Source: Bacillota bacterium (GTDB taxonomy: Bacteria > Bacillota > UBA4882 > UBA8346). Taken from it: DNA of 64,000 nt. The position numbers and the translations under genes are program-made. The notes beneath the pieces were generated by a model. The model did no database searches and was not told where the DNA came from. It was given only the letters and a program-made list of their open reading frames with translations. Below are positions 26,838-36,668 of the stretch, in pieces; within the stretch, counting starts at the first letter, position 1; each line of letters starts with the position of its first letter. The stretch is from NCBI GenBank assembly GCA_023400055.1, contig JAEXFN010000035.1, forward strand, positions 62,001 to 126,000, in the 5' to 3' direction.

Positions 26838-26866
26838 TTGACATTTAAACTTTTTTGTTATAATAA
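26838..26866 (+). promoter_or_regulatory. Candidate promoter of potABCD
   Basis: TTGACA at 26838-26843 is followed by TATAAT at 26859 (15-bp spacer) or TAATAA at 26861 (17-bp spacer), within a very AT-rich stretch about 75 bp before potA. Confidence 0.65.
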
Positions 26867-26940
26867 TTGATTTGGTTTGTTATGATTTGAACATCATCCA
26901 GACCGTATCCTTTGAGTCCACATCAGAAGGAGGGCGAGAA

Positions 26941-27987
26941 ATGGCAGACTCCCTAATCAGTCTGTTGAATGTTTCTAAAGATTACAACGGCAGTGAAGCC
27001 ATTAAAAATATCACACTCTACATCAAGCGCAATGAGTTCCTCACCATGCTTGGTCCCAGTGGTTGCGGCAAAACAACCACCCTGCGCATTATCGGCGGTT
27101 TTGAACACCCTTCCGAAGGCCAGATCTTATTTGAAGGAATCGATATCGACGGTTTGCCCCCTTATAAAAGACGGGTCAACACGGTCTTTCAAAAATACGC
27201 GCTCTTTCCCCATATGAATGTTTATGAAAACATCGCTTTTGGCTTACGCATCAAAAAGCTGGAGAAGCACGAGATCGATCGCAAAGTCGGCCAGATGCTG
27301 GAGCTGGTCGCGCTCGCCGGCTATGAAAGGCGCGCCGTGAATTCGCTGAGCGGCGGTCAGCAGCAAAGAGTGGCCATCGCCCGGGCGTTGATCAACGAAC
27401 CGGATGTCCTGTTGCTGGATGAGCCCTTGGGCGCCTTGGATCTGCAGCTCCGCAAGGAGATGCAGTTGGAGCTGAAGGCCATGCAAAAACGGCTGGGAAT
27501 CACCTTCGTCTATATCACGCATGATCAGGAAGAAGCCTTGACCATGTCGGATACCATCGTGGTGATGAACCAGGGCCGGATTCAACAGATCGGCGAACCG
27601 GAATCGATTTACAACGAACCGGTCAATTCGTTCGTGGCCGGGTTCATCGGCGAAAGCAATATCGTCAACGGCATCATGCTGGAGGACTTCCTGGTGGATC
27701 TGGCCGGCAAACTTGTTCGATGTTCCGACAAGGGCTTTGCGCGCAACGAGCCGGTGCACGTGGTGATTCGCCCGGAGGACTTGAAAATTGTCGAGGAGGA
27801 CGAGGGTATCTTCAACGGAATCGTGCGGTCGACCACCTTCAAGGGGGTCCATTACGAAATGATGGTCGAGGCCGAAGAGGGCGTCCAATGGATGATTCAC
27901 AGCACCCGCCTCCGTCAGGCCGGGATGAAAGTCGGCCTGCGCGTCGATCCCTTTGACATCCACATCATGAAAAAGGTGATGGATTGA
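26941..27987 (+). CDS. potA: Spermidine/putrescine ABC importer ATPase
   Basis: The product is 348 aa. The ATG at 26941 follows GAAGGAGGGCGAGAA; the upstream in-frame Met at 26872 lacks one. Walker A GPSGCGKTT, Q-loop FQKYALFPHM, signature LSGGQQQRVAIARAL, Walker B LLLDEPLGALD and switch HDQEEAL are all intact. A C-terminal TOBE domain follows (FVAGFIGESNIV, VHVVIRPEDLKI). It energises polyamine uptake. First gene of potABCD with a 1-bp overlap to potB. Confidence 0.96.
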   Translation: MADSLISLLNVSKDYNGSEAIKNITLYIKRNEFLTMLGPSGCGKTTTLRIIGGFEHPSEGQILFEGIDIDGLPPYKRRVNTVFQKYALFPHMNVYENIAFGLRIKKLEKHEIDRKVGQMLELVALAGYERRAVNSLSGGQQQRVAIARALINEPDVLLLDEPLGALDLQLRKEMQLELKAMQKRLGITFVYITHDQEEALTMSDTIVVMNQGRIQQIGEPESIYNEPVNSFVAGFIGESNIVNGIMLEDFLVDLAGKLVRCSDKGFARNEPVHVVIRPEDLKIVEEDEGIFNGIVRSTTFKGVHYEMMVEAEEGVQWMIHSTRLRQAGMKVGLRVDPFDIHIMKKVMD

Positions 27988-28820
27988 TGAAGATATCCAA
28001 GACCTGGACGGCGTATCCGTATATTTTCTGGATGATCATCTTTACCGTGGTCCCGCTCTCTCTGTTGCTCTATTTCAGTCTAACGGTCCGGAACGCTGGC
28101 GGAGCGGTGATTTTTTCATGGGATAACTTTGGCCGCTTTTTCGAGCCAATCTATATCAAAGTGCTCATCCGATCGCTGCTGCTGGCGGGCATCAGTACGC
28201 TCTTCTGTCTGCTGTTGGGCTATCCGGCTGCCCTGATCCTGGCCGACCGGAAGCTGAACCATAAAAACACCATGGTTTTATTGATGGTGCTCCCGATGTG
28301 GATGAATTTCCTGTTGCGGACCTACGCCTGGCTGACCCTGCTGGAACGGAAGGGCCTGATCAATACCTTGCTCGGCCACATCGGCCTGCCTCCCTTAAGC
28401 CTGCTTTACAATGACTTTGCCGTTACCTTGGGCATGGTCTATAATTTTCTGCCCTTTATGGTTTTGCCGATCTATTCGGTCCTCAGCAAGATCGATCACA
28501 GCCTGATCGAGGCCGCCGAGGATCTGGGCGCCGATCCCGCCTATACCTTCCGGAAAGTCATCTTCCCGTTGAGCTTGCCGGGGGTGGTCTCCGGCATTAC
28601 CATGGTCTTCATGCCGGCCGTCACTACCTTCGTCATCTCTCGACTCTTGGGCGGCGGCCAGTATACCCTGATCGGCAATCTCATCGAGCAACAGTTTTTG
28701 ACTGTTGGCGACTGGAATTTCGGCTCGGCGATCTCGGTAGTCATGATGTTGATTATCCTGGTGGGAATGGGCTTTACCTCCCGTTATGAAAAAGGTCAGG
28801 AGGGCGGCGGGCTATGGTAA
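27987..28820 (+). CDS. potB: Spermidine/putrescine ABC permease PotB
   Basis: The product is 277 aa from the ATG at 27987 (TGATG overlap with the potA stop). Six membrane helices and the ABC-contact loop EAAEDLGADPAYTFRKVIFP (EAA motif) near residue 175. It forms the membrane channel with PotC. The start of potC lies 7 bp inside its end. Confidence 0.95.
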   Translation: MKISKTWTAYPYIFWMIIFTVVPLSLLLYFSLTVRNAGGAVIFSWDNFGRFFEPIYIKVLIRSLLLAGISTLFCLLLGYPAALILADRKLNHKNTMVLLMVLPMWMNFLLRTYAWLTLLERKGLINTLLGHIGLPPLSLLYNDFAVTLGMVYNFLPFMVLPIYSVLSKIDHSLIEAAEDLGADPAYTFRKVIFPLSLPGVVSGITMVFMPAVTTFVISRLLGGGQYTLIGNLIEQQFLTVGDWNFGSAISVVMMLIILVGMGFTSRYEKGQEGGGLW

Positions 28821-29605
28821 AACTCTTTCTGAAGCGGGGTTATCTCTTTTTAATTTTTCTATTTCTGTATGCGCCCATTATCGTGCTGGCCTTATATTCC
28901 TTTAACAGTTCCCATTCCCGGGGCGTCTGGGAGGGCTTTACCTTCAAATGGTATATCCAGATGTTTCAGGACCGCCAGATTCTGACCTCGTTATATTATT
29001 CGTTAATCATCGGCAGCATCGCCGCTTTCGCGGCCACCGTGATCGGGACCATGGCCGCCTTCGGGATTAACAACATGAGAAGCCTCGCCCAAGGGACGGT
29101 CATGAACCTGACCTACCTGCCGGTGCTTAACCCGGATATCGTGACCGGTATCTCGTTTATGCTCTTGTATATCTTTCTCCATCTGCAACTCGGTTTCATG
29201 ACCTTGCTGCTATCGCATGTGACATTTAATATTCCTTATGTCATTCTGTCGGTGCTGCCGCGGATCAAGCAGTTGGACCGAAGTATGTATGAAGCTGCGC
29301 TTGATCTGGGCGCTACTCCAGAACAGGCCTTTAGGAAAGTAATCCTGCCCGAAATCATGCCGGGGGTCCTGACGGGCCTGTTATTATCGTTCACGCTTTC
29401 CCTGGATGATTTCGTGATCAGTTTCTTTACGACCGGCTCGGGCGTATCCAATCTTTCGATCACCATCTACTCCATGGCCCGCCGGGGCATCAATCCGAAG
29501 ATCAACGCCCTTTCCACCCTGATGTTTATAAGCGTGCTGACGTTGTTAATCATCGTCAACATTATGATGGCTCGACAAAAAGCGGTTAAATCAAAGGAGG
29601 CGTAG
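28814..29605 (+). CDS. potC: Spermidine/putrescine ABC permease PotC
   Basis: The product is 263 aa. The ATG at 28814 follows AGGAGGGCGGGCT within potB. Six membrane helices; FNSSHSRGVWEGFTFKWY near the N-terminus is typical of PotC, and the EAA loop is EAALDLGATPEQAFRKVILP. SLDDFVISFFTTG near the C-terminus is a PotC hallmark. Partner of PotB. Confidence 0.95.
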   Translation: MVKLFLKRGYLFLIFLFLYAPIIVLALYSFNSSHSRGVWEGFTFKWYIQMFQDRQILTSLYYSLIIGSIAAFAATVIGTMAAFGINNMRSLAQGTVMNLTYLPVLNPDIVTGISFMLLYIFLHLQLGFMTLLLSHVTFNIPYVILSVLPRIKQLDRSMYEAALDLGATPEQAFRKVILPEIMPGVLTGLLLSFTLSLDDFVISFFTTGSGVSNLSITIYSMARRGINPKINALSTLMFISVLTLLIIVNIMMARQKAVKSKEA

Positions 29606-29611
29606 AGCGTA

Positions 29612-30652
29612 GTGAAAAAAGTTTTGGGGATCATGTTCGTCGTATTCATTTCCCTTTCCACCCTGCTCTTGGGAGGGTGCGGGGCGCCCAAAAAAGAACT
29701 GAACGTTTATAACTGGGGCGATTACATTGATGAATCGGTGCTGAAAGATTTTGAAAAGAAGTATGACATCAAGGTCAACTACGACACTTTCACCACCAAC
29801 GAGGATATGTACGTGAAGATCAAAGCCGGCGGCAGCCATTACGATGTGTTGGTGCCTTCCGACTATATGATCAAGCGGATGATCGATGAAAAAATGTTGG
29901 AGAAGCTGGATTATGCCGACATTCCCAACAGTCGCTATATCGGAGCAGCTTTTAAAAATCTGGGTTACGATCCGCAGAACGAATACTCGATCCCCTATAT
30001 GTGGGGCACGGTCGGCATTCTTTACAACCGCACCATGGTCAGCGGCAAGCCGGATAGCTGGCGCATCCTCTGGGACAAGAAATATTCCAAGCAGATCCTG
30101 ATGCTCGATAGCCAGCGCGACAGCATCGGGGTGGCCCTGAAAATGCTCGGCTACTCTTTGAACAGCAAAAACCCGGCCGAACTCGAACAGGCCAAAAAAG
30201 CCTTGATTGAGCAGAAACCGTTGGTCCTGGCGTACGTCGTCGACGAAGTCAAGGATAAAATGATCTCCGGCGAGGCTGCCCTGGCGGTGGTCTGGTCGGG
30301 CGACGCCGTTTACTGCCGGCGCGAAAACAAGGATCTCAGCTACTTTATTCCGAAGGAAGGCACCAACCTCTGGTTTGACGCGCTGGTCATCCCGAAAGGA
30401 GCCCAGCATAAAAAAGAGGCCGAGCAATTCATCAACTATCTCTGCGAGACCGACATCGCCTATCGCAACGCGGATTATATCGGGTATGCCTCTCCCCATA
30501 CTGAGGCCGTCAAGAAACTGCCCCGGGAATTGACGCAAGACCGCGCGTTCTACCCCTTGCCCGAAGATCTGAAGAATTCGGAGGTCTTTGTGGATTTAGG
30601 CAGCATGATGAAGGGTTTTGACCGGATCTGGACCGAGGTAAAATCGCAATAA
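29612..30652 (+). CDS. potD: Spermidine/putrescine-binding lipoprotein
   Basis: The product is 346 aa with a GTG start at 29612 (AAAGGAGGCG upstream). Signal peptide with lipobox LLGGC (Cys at about residue 23) anchors it to the membrane. The mature part shows LNVYNWGDYIDESVL, VNYDTFTTNEDMYVKI, YDVLVPSDYMI, PYMWGTVGILYNR and AVVWSGDA, all standard for PotD/PotF. It binds polyamine outside the cell and hands it to PotBC. Ended by the terminator at 30684-30718. Confidence 0.95.
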   Translation: MKKVLGIMFVVFISLSTLLLGGCGAPKKELNVYNWGDYIDESVLKDFEKKYDIKVNYDTFTTNEDMYVKIKAGGSHYDVLVPSDYMIKRMIDEKMLEKLDYADIPNSRYIGAAFKNLGYDPQNEYSIPYMWGTVGILYNRTMVSGKPDSWRILWDKKYSKQILMLDSQRDSIGVALKMLGYSLNSKNPAELEQAKKALIEQKPLVLAYVVDEVKDKMISGEAALAVVWSGDAVYCRRENKDLSYFIPKEGTNLWFDALVIPKGAQHKKEAEQFINYLCETDIAYRNADYIGYASPHTEAVKKLPRELTQDRAFYPLPEDLKNSEVFVDLGSMMKGFDRIWTEVKSQ

Positions 30653-30683
30653 TATGGATTCCAAACCAAATAAAATGGAAAGC

Positions 30684-30718
30684 AAAAACGAGCGCTCACC
30701 ATTCGAACGCTCGTTTTT
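30684..30718 (+). terminator. Terminator after potD
   Basis: AAAAACGAGCG / CGCTCGTTTTT form an 11-bp stem ending in a T run. It also serves the converging minus-strand gene poorly, if at all. Confidence 0.85.
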
Positions 30719-30732
30719 CTATGGAGCGATAA

Positions 30733-31605
30733 TTATTGCCATGTATAATGGATTTCTTTTCCTTTGAGCTTGCCGTTGATCAGGTTCCTGACGATCCCGG
30801 ACACGATCCCTGGCGTATGATCCATGTGTAACTCGTTCACTTCATCGATCCGGATCAAAGTCACCATTTCGAGGGGATCCACCCAAGCGTGCACGCCCAC
30901 TGCGGCTTGGCCGTCAAAAGCGAAAGAGACGATCTTCTTATAGGTTCCGTGCAGGTCGAAGCGCGCCTCAAACTGGCCGGGATCATGGCCCGGCACCAAT
31001 TCATCCAGCCGGTTCAAGGTAAATGTCGAGCCTTCCTCCGCACCGGAAACCGGTAAAATCCGGTTGATAGCCACCTGCAGCAGTTGATAGAAGTTGTCCT
31101 GGGTCAAGATTTGGCTGGTTTCCGGAGCCACCCCGCCATACCAATACTCTTTGCCGGAGAGTCCCTTGTCCAACACTCGGCGGGCGGCTTCGCCGACCAG
31201 AGCGGGGGTGCCTTCCAGCCGCAACTCCTTAATCTGCAGCAATCGCACTCCCAGCTTTTGCTCGGCCGGGGCCAGCAAACCGGCACCGGTTAAAGCGACT
31301 TGACCCCCTTGGTGCAGGTTAAGAATGCTCTTCTGATAATCGACGGTAAACTCACAATCCAGCGTGAACTGGGCCTGCGCCCAATCCATTTGCAGACTGT
31401 TTAACCGGGTGACGCGCAAAGTCATGCCCTCGCTTTTCACCTCATAGGGAATGAGCCGTGTGGCAACGACCTTCTCCAGCAGAAGCACCGCCGTGTTCTG
31501 GTCAAAAGGCAGCCAATGCGGTTCCGCCGCCAGGTTCCACGCGGGCAAGACGATAAAAACCGCCAAACCCACGATCAACAGTTTGCTGAAAATGTTCCTT
31601 GCCAT
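30733..31605 (-). CDS. Secreted or membrane-anchored protein of unknown function
   Basis: The product is 290 aa. The ATG at 31605 has GAGG eight bases upstream. A signal sequence covers residues about 5-24 (FSKLLIVGLAVFIVLPAW). The rest alternates short beta-like stretches (MTLRVTRLNSLQMDW, AQFTLDCEFTVDYQ, VRLLQIKELRLEG) and ends GKLKGKEIHYTW. The layout is reminiscent of YceB/DUF1439 or LmeA-type lipid-binding barrels, but I cannot assign it. Single gene convergent with potD. Confidence 0.7.
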   Translation of the reverse strand: MARNIFSKLLIVGLAVFIVLPAWNLAAEPHWLPFDQNTAVLLLEKVVATRLIPYEVKSEGMTLRVTRLNSLQMDWAQAQFTLDCEFTVDYQKSILNLHQGGQVALTGAGLLAPAEQKLGVRLLQIKELRLEGTPALVGEAARRVLDKGLSGKEYWYGGVAPETSQILTQDNFYQLLQVAINRILPVSGAEEGSTFTLNRLDELVPGHDPGQFEARFDLHGTYKKIVSFAFDGQAAVGVHAWVDPLEMVTLIRIDEVNELHMDHTPGIVSGIVRNLINGKLKGKEIHYTWQ

Positions 31606-31836
31606 TCCAGGCCTCTTCGCTAAATCGTTGCGCATTGCAAAATCCTTCTTTCATGATACCAGAAAAATATTGATACAACCCCTTTAAAAACTCGTTCCGC
31701 CCACTCAGCCCTAATCGTTTCAATTCCACCAGGAACCCTCGCAACCCATAAGATAATTCTTTACGCACACCGGAAATCCTCTTCCAATTCTAAAAGCTTC
31801 GCCAACCGGTAGAAAAATCGCCCCCCGCGCGTGGTT

Positions 31837-34065
31837 TTAATTCATCGCCAGCGAGTCAGCGAGCGGTGTTCCTGAATGATTGCCCAGAGTTCCAGCGGAC
31901 TGCGATTCCGCATCCAAGAGCATCGCCTGCAATAGCTGATGCAGTTCCAGCACCTGGTAAGGTTTTACAATGGCGCTTTGAAAACCATAGTCCCTAAAGT
32001 TCGCGATAACCGGGTCATTGGAGTAACCGCTGGATACTATCGCCTTGACCTGCGGATCGATGGTCTGAAGCCTGCTCAGGGCCGCCCGGCCGCCCACCCC
32101 GCCCGGAACCGTCAAATCCAGAACGACCGCGTCAAATGGTTGGTCGGCTTGCAGAGCCCGTTGATACATTTCTACCGCGACGGCGCCATCCCAGGCCAGT
32201 TCTACTTCATATCCGACATCGCGCAAGAGTTCACCCATGCTCTCCAACAGCACCGGCTCATCATCCATCAATAAAATCCGTTTTTTAAGGGCTGGAACAG
32301 GGCCCGGACTTTGGCGACTCGGCTCCGGCCGAAGCCGGGTCGCCGGGAGATAGAGCTGAAAAGCGCTTCCTTCGCCCCGTTTGGATTGAACTTCGATCCA
32401 GCCGCCATGACGCTGCATTACCGAATAAGAAATGGCCAACCCCAAACCCTTGCTGTTGCTGCGGGTCGTAAAAAAGGGATCGAATACTTTAGACATATTT
32501 TCCTCAGGAATTCCTTCCCCAGTGTCTTTAATGGTGATTCGGAGGTATTCGCCGGCTTTTAACAAAAACGGTTCGGGATCATCCAGGGTGATATTCTCGG
32601 CCGCAATCTCGATGACTCCCCCATCCGGCATCGCCTGCACGGCATTGGCCAAGAGATTGTTAATGACCAGACTGATTTGGCTTTCATCAAACTCGGCTTC
32701 CCACAAGTCCTCCGCCAAAATTAGCTTGCAGCGGATATTCGCTTGCTGCAAGGCCGCAGTCATCCGGATAATCCGGGTCAATAAACCGGCCACGTTGGCC
32801 AGCTTTTTGACCGGCGCCCCGCCTTTGGAGAAAACCAGCAACTGTTTGGTTAGCTCGGCCGCATTTTGAATAATCGCAACGGTTTCCCGGAGATATTTTT
32901 GATTGTTTTTGCCTTTGGCGGCCATGATCTCGGCCAATTGGACATTGGCCATGATCACAGCCAGATAGTTATTGAAATCATGGGCGATGCCGGCCGCCAG
33001 TGTTCCCAGGGATTCCAACCGGTGCGCCTTCTCCAGCTCCGCCTCCAGTGATTTGGAACGGGAGATATCCCGATGAATGGCGGTCACCCCGAATACTTTA
33101 CCGTGAATGTCCTTGGCCGTAGACAAACCGATCGAAACAACACGGGAATTGCCATCGTTATCAAGCCGCTCCGTTTGATAAATCTGGATATTCTCGCCAT
33201 TGACCAGCATTTTGCAGATCGCCCTAAACTCTTCATTGCGATCGGCCGGAACGAGCATCGCATAGGATTTGCCGATGATCTGGTCCGCCGAATAGCCATA
33301 GAGTTTTTCAGCCCCGCTGTTCCAGTGGGTTATCAAGCCGTCAATGGTAAAGCTAACGATAGCGTCATCGGTAAACTCAATGATATTGCGGAGATCATTT
33401 TCAACGGCGAACCGGTGCAGCACTTCTCCGATAAAAGGGGTTAACCGCTCGATTTCTTCAATCATTGTCAACGCCAGGTGATCGGCGCGCTGATCAGCCA
33501 GATGGATGGAACCGATGAGTGTTCCCTGATAAAAAATGGGGATCGAAGCCACGCTCGAATAACCATTTTTCATGCAAAAGCCACGAAACTGTTTTTGCTC
33601 GGCTGGTGGCAGCTGATTATAAAAACGGATCACGTCATTACAGTAAAAGGCGCCATGGGCGGTGATAAGCTTTGTATCAAAAACTTCTTTAAAACCGGCG
33701 AGCACCCGGACGCAAGCGCAGTCGCTCTTCTGCACCGACAGCCAGTTTTCCGCCTCCCAAAACTCCTTACTATAGCCGACGAACGCTTCATATGGGATAT
33801 CACCCGACTTGTTCAATACGCGAATTCCGACACATTCGCTTTGCGTCATGGTCTGAAACAGGCTGGTAATCTGGTTCAAAAATTCTTTGGGCGAATGTTT
33901 TTCGTTGAGAATCTTTGAAAGCGTCCGGTAGGCATCGAGCTCGGTCCGGGTCTGCTGCAATTCCGCTTTGAGCGGATTTTTCTCCGCCAATAGGGCGGGA
34001 CATTTTGTCAAGCAATCTGTGGCCGGATCCTGTGAATCTGATCGCTTTTTGACACAATTGTTCAT
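31837..34065 (-). CDS. Hybrid sensor histidine kinase: GAF-PAS-HisKA-HATPase-REC
   Basis: The product is 742 aa, with no membrane helices. Order: coiled coil (about 25-60); GAF-like domain (SVASIPIFYQGTLIGSIHLAD, about 65-225); PAS (IIEFTDDAIVSFTIDGLI, about 230-350); HisKA with phospho-His in GTLAAGIAHDFNNYLAV; HATPase (N box INNLLANAVQAMPDGG, G1 KDTGEGIPEE, KGLGLAISYSVMQRHGG); then a C-terminal receiver with phospho-acceptor LDLTVPGGVGG. The HDFNN kinase type usually works in phosphorelays. The start follows GGAGGGTGGC. No cognate regulator adjacent. Confidence 0.93.
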   Translation of the reverse strand: MNNCVKKRSDSQDPATDCLTKCPALLAEKNPLKAELQQTRTELDAYRTLSKILNEKHSPKEFLNQITSLFQTMTQSECVGIRVLNKSGDIPYEAFVGYSKEFWEAENWLSVQKSDCACVRVLAGFKEVFDTKLITAHGAFYCNDVIRFYNQLPPAEQKQFRGFCMKNGYSSVASIPIFYQGTLIGSIHLADQRADHLALTMIEEIERLTPFIGEVLHRFAVENDLRNIIEFTDDAIVSFTIDGLITHWNSGAEKLYGYSADQIIGKSYAMLVPADRNEEFRAICKMLVNGENIQIYQTERLDNDGNSRVVSIGLSTAKDIHGKVFGVTAIHRDISRSKSLEAELEKAHRLESLGTLAAGIAHDFNNYLAVIMANVQLAEIMAAKGKNNQKYLRETVAIIQNAAELTKQLLVFSKGGAPVKKLANVAGLLTRIIRMTAALQQANIRCKLILAEDLWEAEFDESQISLVINNLLANAVQAMPDGGVIEIAAENITLDDPEPFLLKAGEYLRITIKDTGEGIPEENMSKVFDPFFTTRSNSKGLGLAISYSVMQRHGGWIEVQSKRGEGSAFQLYLPATRLRPEPSRQSPGPVPALKKRILLMDDEPVLLESMGELLRDVGYEVELAWDGAVAVEMYQRALQADQPFDAVVLDLTVPGGVGGRAALSRLQTIDPQVKAIVSSGYSNDPVIANFRDYGFQSAIVKPYQVLELHQLLQAMLLDAESQSAGTLGNHSGTPLADSLAMN

Positions 34066-34633
34066 GCCACCCTCCAGCGTGCCGTATTTTAAAACCGGAT
34101 CCTTCCTTTAATCATTGCCACTTCATTTAATTGCTTTTTCCAGAACTTTGTGTTTACTCAATTCGTTAAGCCATACTATCGCAACGCTTCAAACCCCGGA
34201 TTTAAAATATATTGTAACTTGATTTTTTCTTTGAATAAAGCCTTTTTTACATTCCTAAATAATTTTTCTAGTTATGGTAAGTCATGATTAACAAAACATT
34301 AAACCATTTCCTATGTTCCCAGAATACTTCTCGATTTTTACAATTTTATCAAAACTGTGAATCGGATGATCATAACAGCAATTATTCGGATTAATCATTC
34401 GGAAGCGACAATTCAATTATCCGCATCCGTAATTTAATCCTCGCGAGACAATTCACCTCTCCGGTTATTAATTACTGAAAAAATTTAGCGATTAAACCAC
34501 TTCTCCCCCGATCGGAGAACTTTCCAAAAATAGCATCGCTACTCCGTCGTTTCCTTAATTTTCAAAACGATCCGAGCTCAAATAAGTTTCCGGAAGAAAA
34601 TTATGATTGTGCTGCGTTTATCAGTCATCATCG

Positions 34634-34673
34634 ATTGCCAAAAGCAGTCCTTGAGAAGGACTGTTTTGGCAAT
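34634..34673. other. Stable hairpin, 18 bp with one bulge
   Basis: ATTGCCAAAA, a bulged G, CAGTCCTT, loop GAG, AAGGACTG and TTTTGGCAAT. No T tract follows on either strand, so it is not a standard terminator. A small RNA, a processing site or an operator is possible. Confidence 0.6.
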
Positions 34674-34828
34674 TATCTGAGCTCCAAAGCATTTGATCAT
34701 TCCGATAGGATCGGATGTGGTTCGTTCCATCCATATACTGATTTTAACGCGGCTTTATGGAGAAATAATGGAGAATTCGTGGATATGCTGTCAATTAATG
34801 GTTAATCCTTTCGCAATCATCCGCCTAC

Positions 34829-34880
34829 AAAAAAACCAGTGATAAGGTCAGTTCTCTACTATCACTGGTTTGGTTTTTTT
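34829..34880. terminator. Bidirectional terminator after the RfaE-type kinase gene
   Basis: Stem AACCAGTGATA / TATCACTGGTT (34834-34844, 34860-34870), preceded by an A run and followed by TGGTTTTTTT. It works in both directions on paper. Confidence 0.8.
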
Positions 34881-34986
34881 ATGGCTACCCGGCCGATAGG
34901 CCGAGGTTTAGGGCAATGTTTTCGTCTTTTGCAACGAAAACCGGGACTTCAGGTCCCTGGCACAGGTCCCGTACAACAGGCTGTTA

Positions 34987-36018
34987 TTAAGGCAACTCGG
35001 CGTATTCGGTAGCAGTTTTGGTTTCAAACGAACTCAACTCAGTCTTTAGTTCCTCCCGGACCAGTGTCGCGGTACCCATCTTCCGGACCACGATTCCGGC
35101 CGCAATGTTCGCCAATTGCGCAGCAGTCAAATAATCCAAGCCGGACGTGAGCCCCAGCATCATCATGCTGGCGACCGTATCCCCGGCGCCGCTGACATCG
35201 ATTATCTCCGCTTTATTATGAACCGGCAAGTGATGGATGGAGCCGTCCTGCAAAAACAGCGACATTCCCGCGGGACCCCGGGTGATCAAAACCGCCCGGC
35301 TGTGGAGCGTGTTCAAAATTTGACGGCCGGCCTGTTCCAGTTGGTCCTCATTCCAAATCGGATACCCGACGAATCGCGAAGCTTCCTCCAGATTCGGCGT
35401 GAAGATCGTCGCCCCCTGATATCCGCCGATCTGATGCGCGTCGACCAGGACCAGTTTATCGGCTTGGGCGGCCATATCCAGCAATTCTTCCCGGAATGCT
35501 CCCGCCAGCAGAGGCATTCCGTAGTCCGAGATGTGAATGCCGTCCACCGTTTGAATGGCGCGCCGCAGTTGTTCGCGGAAGAACGACCACCCTTCCACCT
35601 CCAGGATGCCCTGCGGGGTGCAATCAACCCGCAACATCTGTTGGCGGACTCCGTGCTCGGCAGCTGCCAGTATCCTGGTTTTGGTACAAGTCGGCAAAGT
35701 ACGGCTTTGATAGACGAGTTCATTGCCGATTCCGGTCGCCGTCAGCAAGCTTAACAATTCCTGCCCGGCCATGTCCCGGCCGATGATGCCCGCCAGATAA
35801 ACTTGTCCGCCCAAAGTGGCCAGATTATGAGCGGCATTCGCCGCCCCGCCCAGCACTATCCGTTGCGATTGTTGCTCTAATATCAGTACCGGGGCTTCCC
35901 GTGAAATCCGCGAAATCATGCCGTCGAGGTAAACATCGGAGATAATATCCCCCACCACCAGGATTTTGGGGTGATTGATATTGCCCAACGCCCGCCGCAA
36001 CTCGGAAAAATTGATCAT
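34987..36018 (-). CDS. PfkB-family kinase, RfaE1/HldE-N type (heptose-7-phosphate kinase-like)
   Basis: The product is 343 aa from the ATG at 36018 (GGAGGG about 12 nt upstream); the upstream in-frame Met at 36117 lacks support. Motifs: VVGDIISDVYLDGMISRISR then EAPVL, LGGAANAAHNLATLG, FTPNLEEASRFVG, and the PfkB ATP/anion-hole signature DVSGAGDTVASM. The RIS-EAP stretch is diagnostic for D-glycero-beta-D-manno-heptose-7-phosphate kinase relatives. It would supply heptose for ADP-heptose and surface glycans; no adenylyltransferase domain or gene is nearby, so another phosphosugar substrate is possible. Confidence 0.85.
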   Translation of the reverse strand: MINFSELRRALGNINHPKILVVGDIISDVYLDGMISRISREAPVLILEQQSQRIVLGGAANAAHNLATLGGQVYLAGIIGRDMAGQELLSLLTATGIGNELVYQSRTLPTCTKTRILAAAEHGVRQQMLRVDCTPQGILEVEGWSFFREQLRRAIQTVDGIHISDYGMPLLAGAFREELLDMAAQADKLVLVDAHQIGGYQGATIFTPNLEEASRFVGYPIWNEDQLEQAGRQILNTLHSRAVLITRGPAGMSLFLQDGSIHHLPVHNKAEIIDVSGAGDTVASMMMLGLTSGLDYLTAAQLANIAAGIVVRKMGTATLVREELKTELSSFETKTATEYAELP

Positions 36019-36668
36019 GATGCGTTTTGCCCTCCGCTTCCTAAAATAGCGTTTATTTTTAGATGATCGCATTCGCGTGTTAATAATCAGTTTTTTTATT
36101 TCAAACCCGCCGGGCAAGTTCCAGTTCCAGCTCCGTCGGCTCCTGCGCGGTCACAGGTTAAGTCGAGGATTTAAAAAACGCCTTAGCGACGGTTTTTCCC
36201 TGTTGATTAGCATTCCCCGCCGCTAACTATCTTTTTCCCAATTCATTATCATTATAACGGATTGTCCGGCGGAACTCCATGTTTACTTACAAAAAAAGGC
36301 TTCCGATAAAATAATGAGCGCAGCGCGGATTGACGGCGATTCATTGCAACGTCAAACGGAAAAAAATTTCGTATCATGATTCAGAGATTTTTGCGCAAAA
36401 ATTTGATATTATTAGGATAGAAGTATGAAATAACATTTTCGAATCATACCTTCAAATCTATCTACTCCGTTTTCATATACCGAGCATGCATTTTGTGCCG
36501 CAAAGGAAACAAAAGATCAGTTTACCCTCATCAAAAATCGAATTGGCGCCGAATCATTATAACGGATTGATCGCAGAGCCGGCAGGGTATCGCGCCGGTG
36601 CTCGGGCCGTGGGCGCTTGACGCTTTCATTTGAATTTCGGGTCGAACTGTCGATTGGAGGCCCTCTCC
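36019..36668. other. Intergenic region with a 16-bp direct repeat
   Basis: TCATTATAACGGATTG occurs at 36249-36264 and again at 36554-36569, 305 bp apart, same orientation. Between them lie a TTTTTGCGCAAAAA palindrome and AT-rich DNA. No gene was seen. The second copy lies 100 bp before the GGDEF/HD-GYP gene. Confidence 0.5.

Larger units (their letters stand above)
34066..34986. other. Long AT-rich intergenic region (921 bp)
   Basis: No gene with a ribosome site was found. It contains a very stable hairpin (34634-34673) and a terminator (34829-34880). The part from 34080 to 34600 is AT-rich with small TTAAT/ATTAA dyads that I cannot interpret. Confidence 0.4.

Noticed and set aside
36019..36668. 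Insertion sequence between the 16-bp direct repeats
   Set aside because: No inverted terminal repeats or transposase frame in the 289 bp between them; 16 bp is long for a target duplication.
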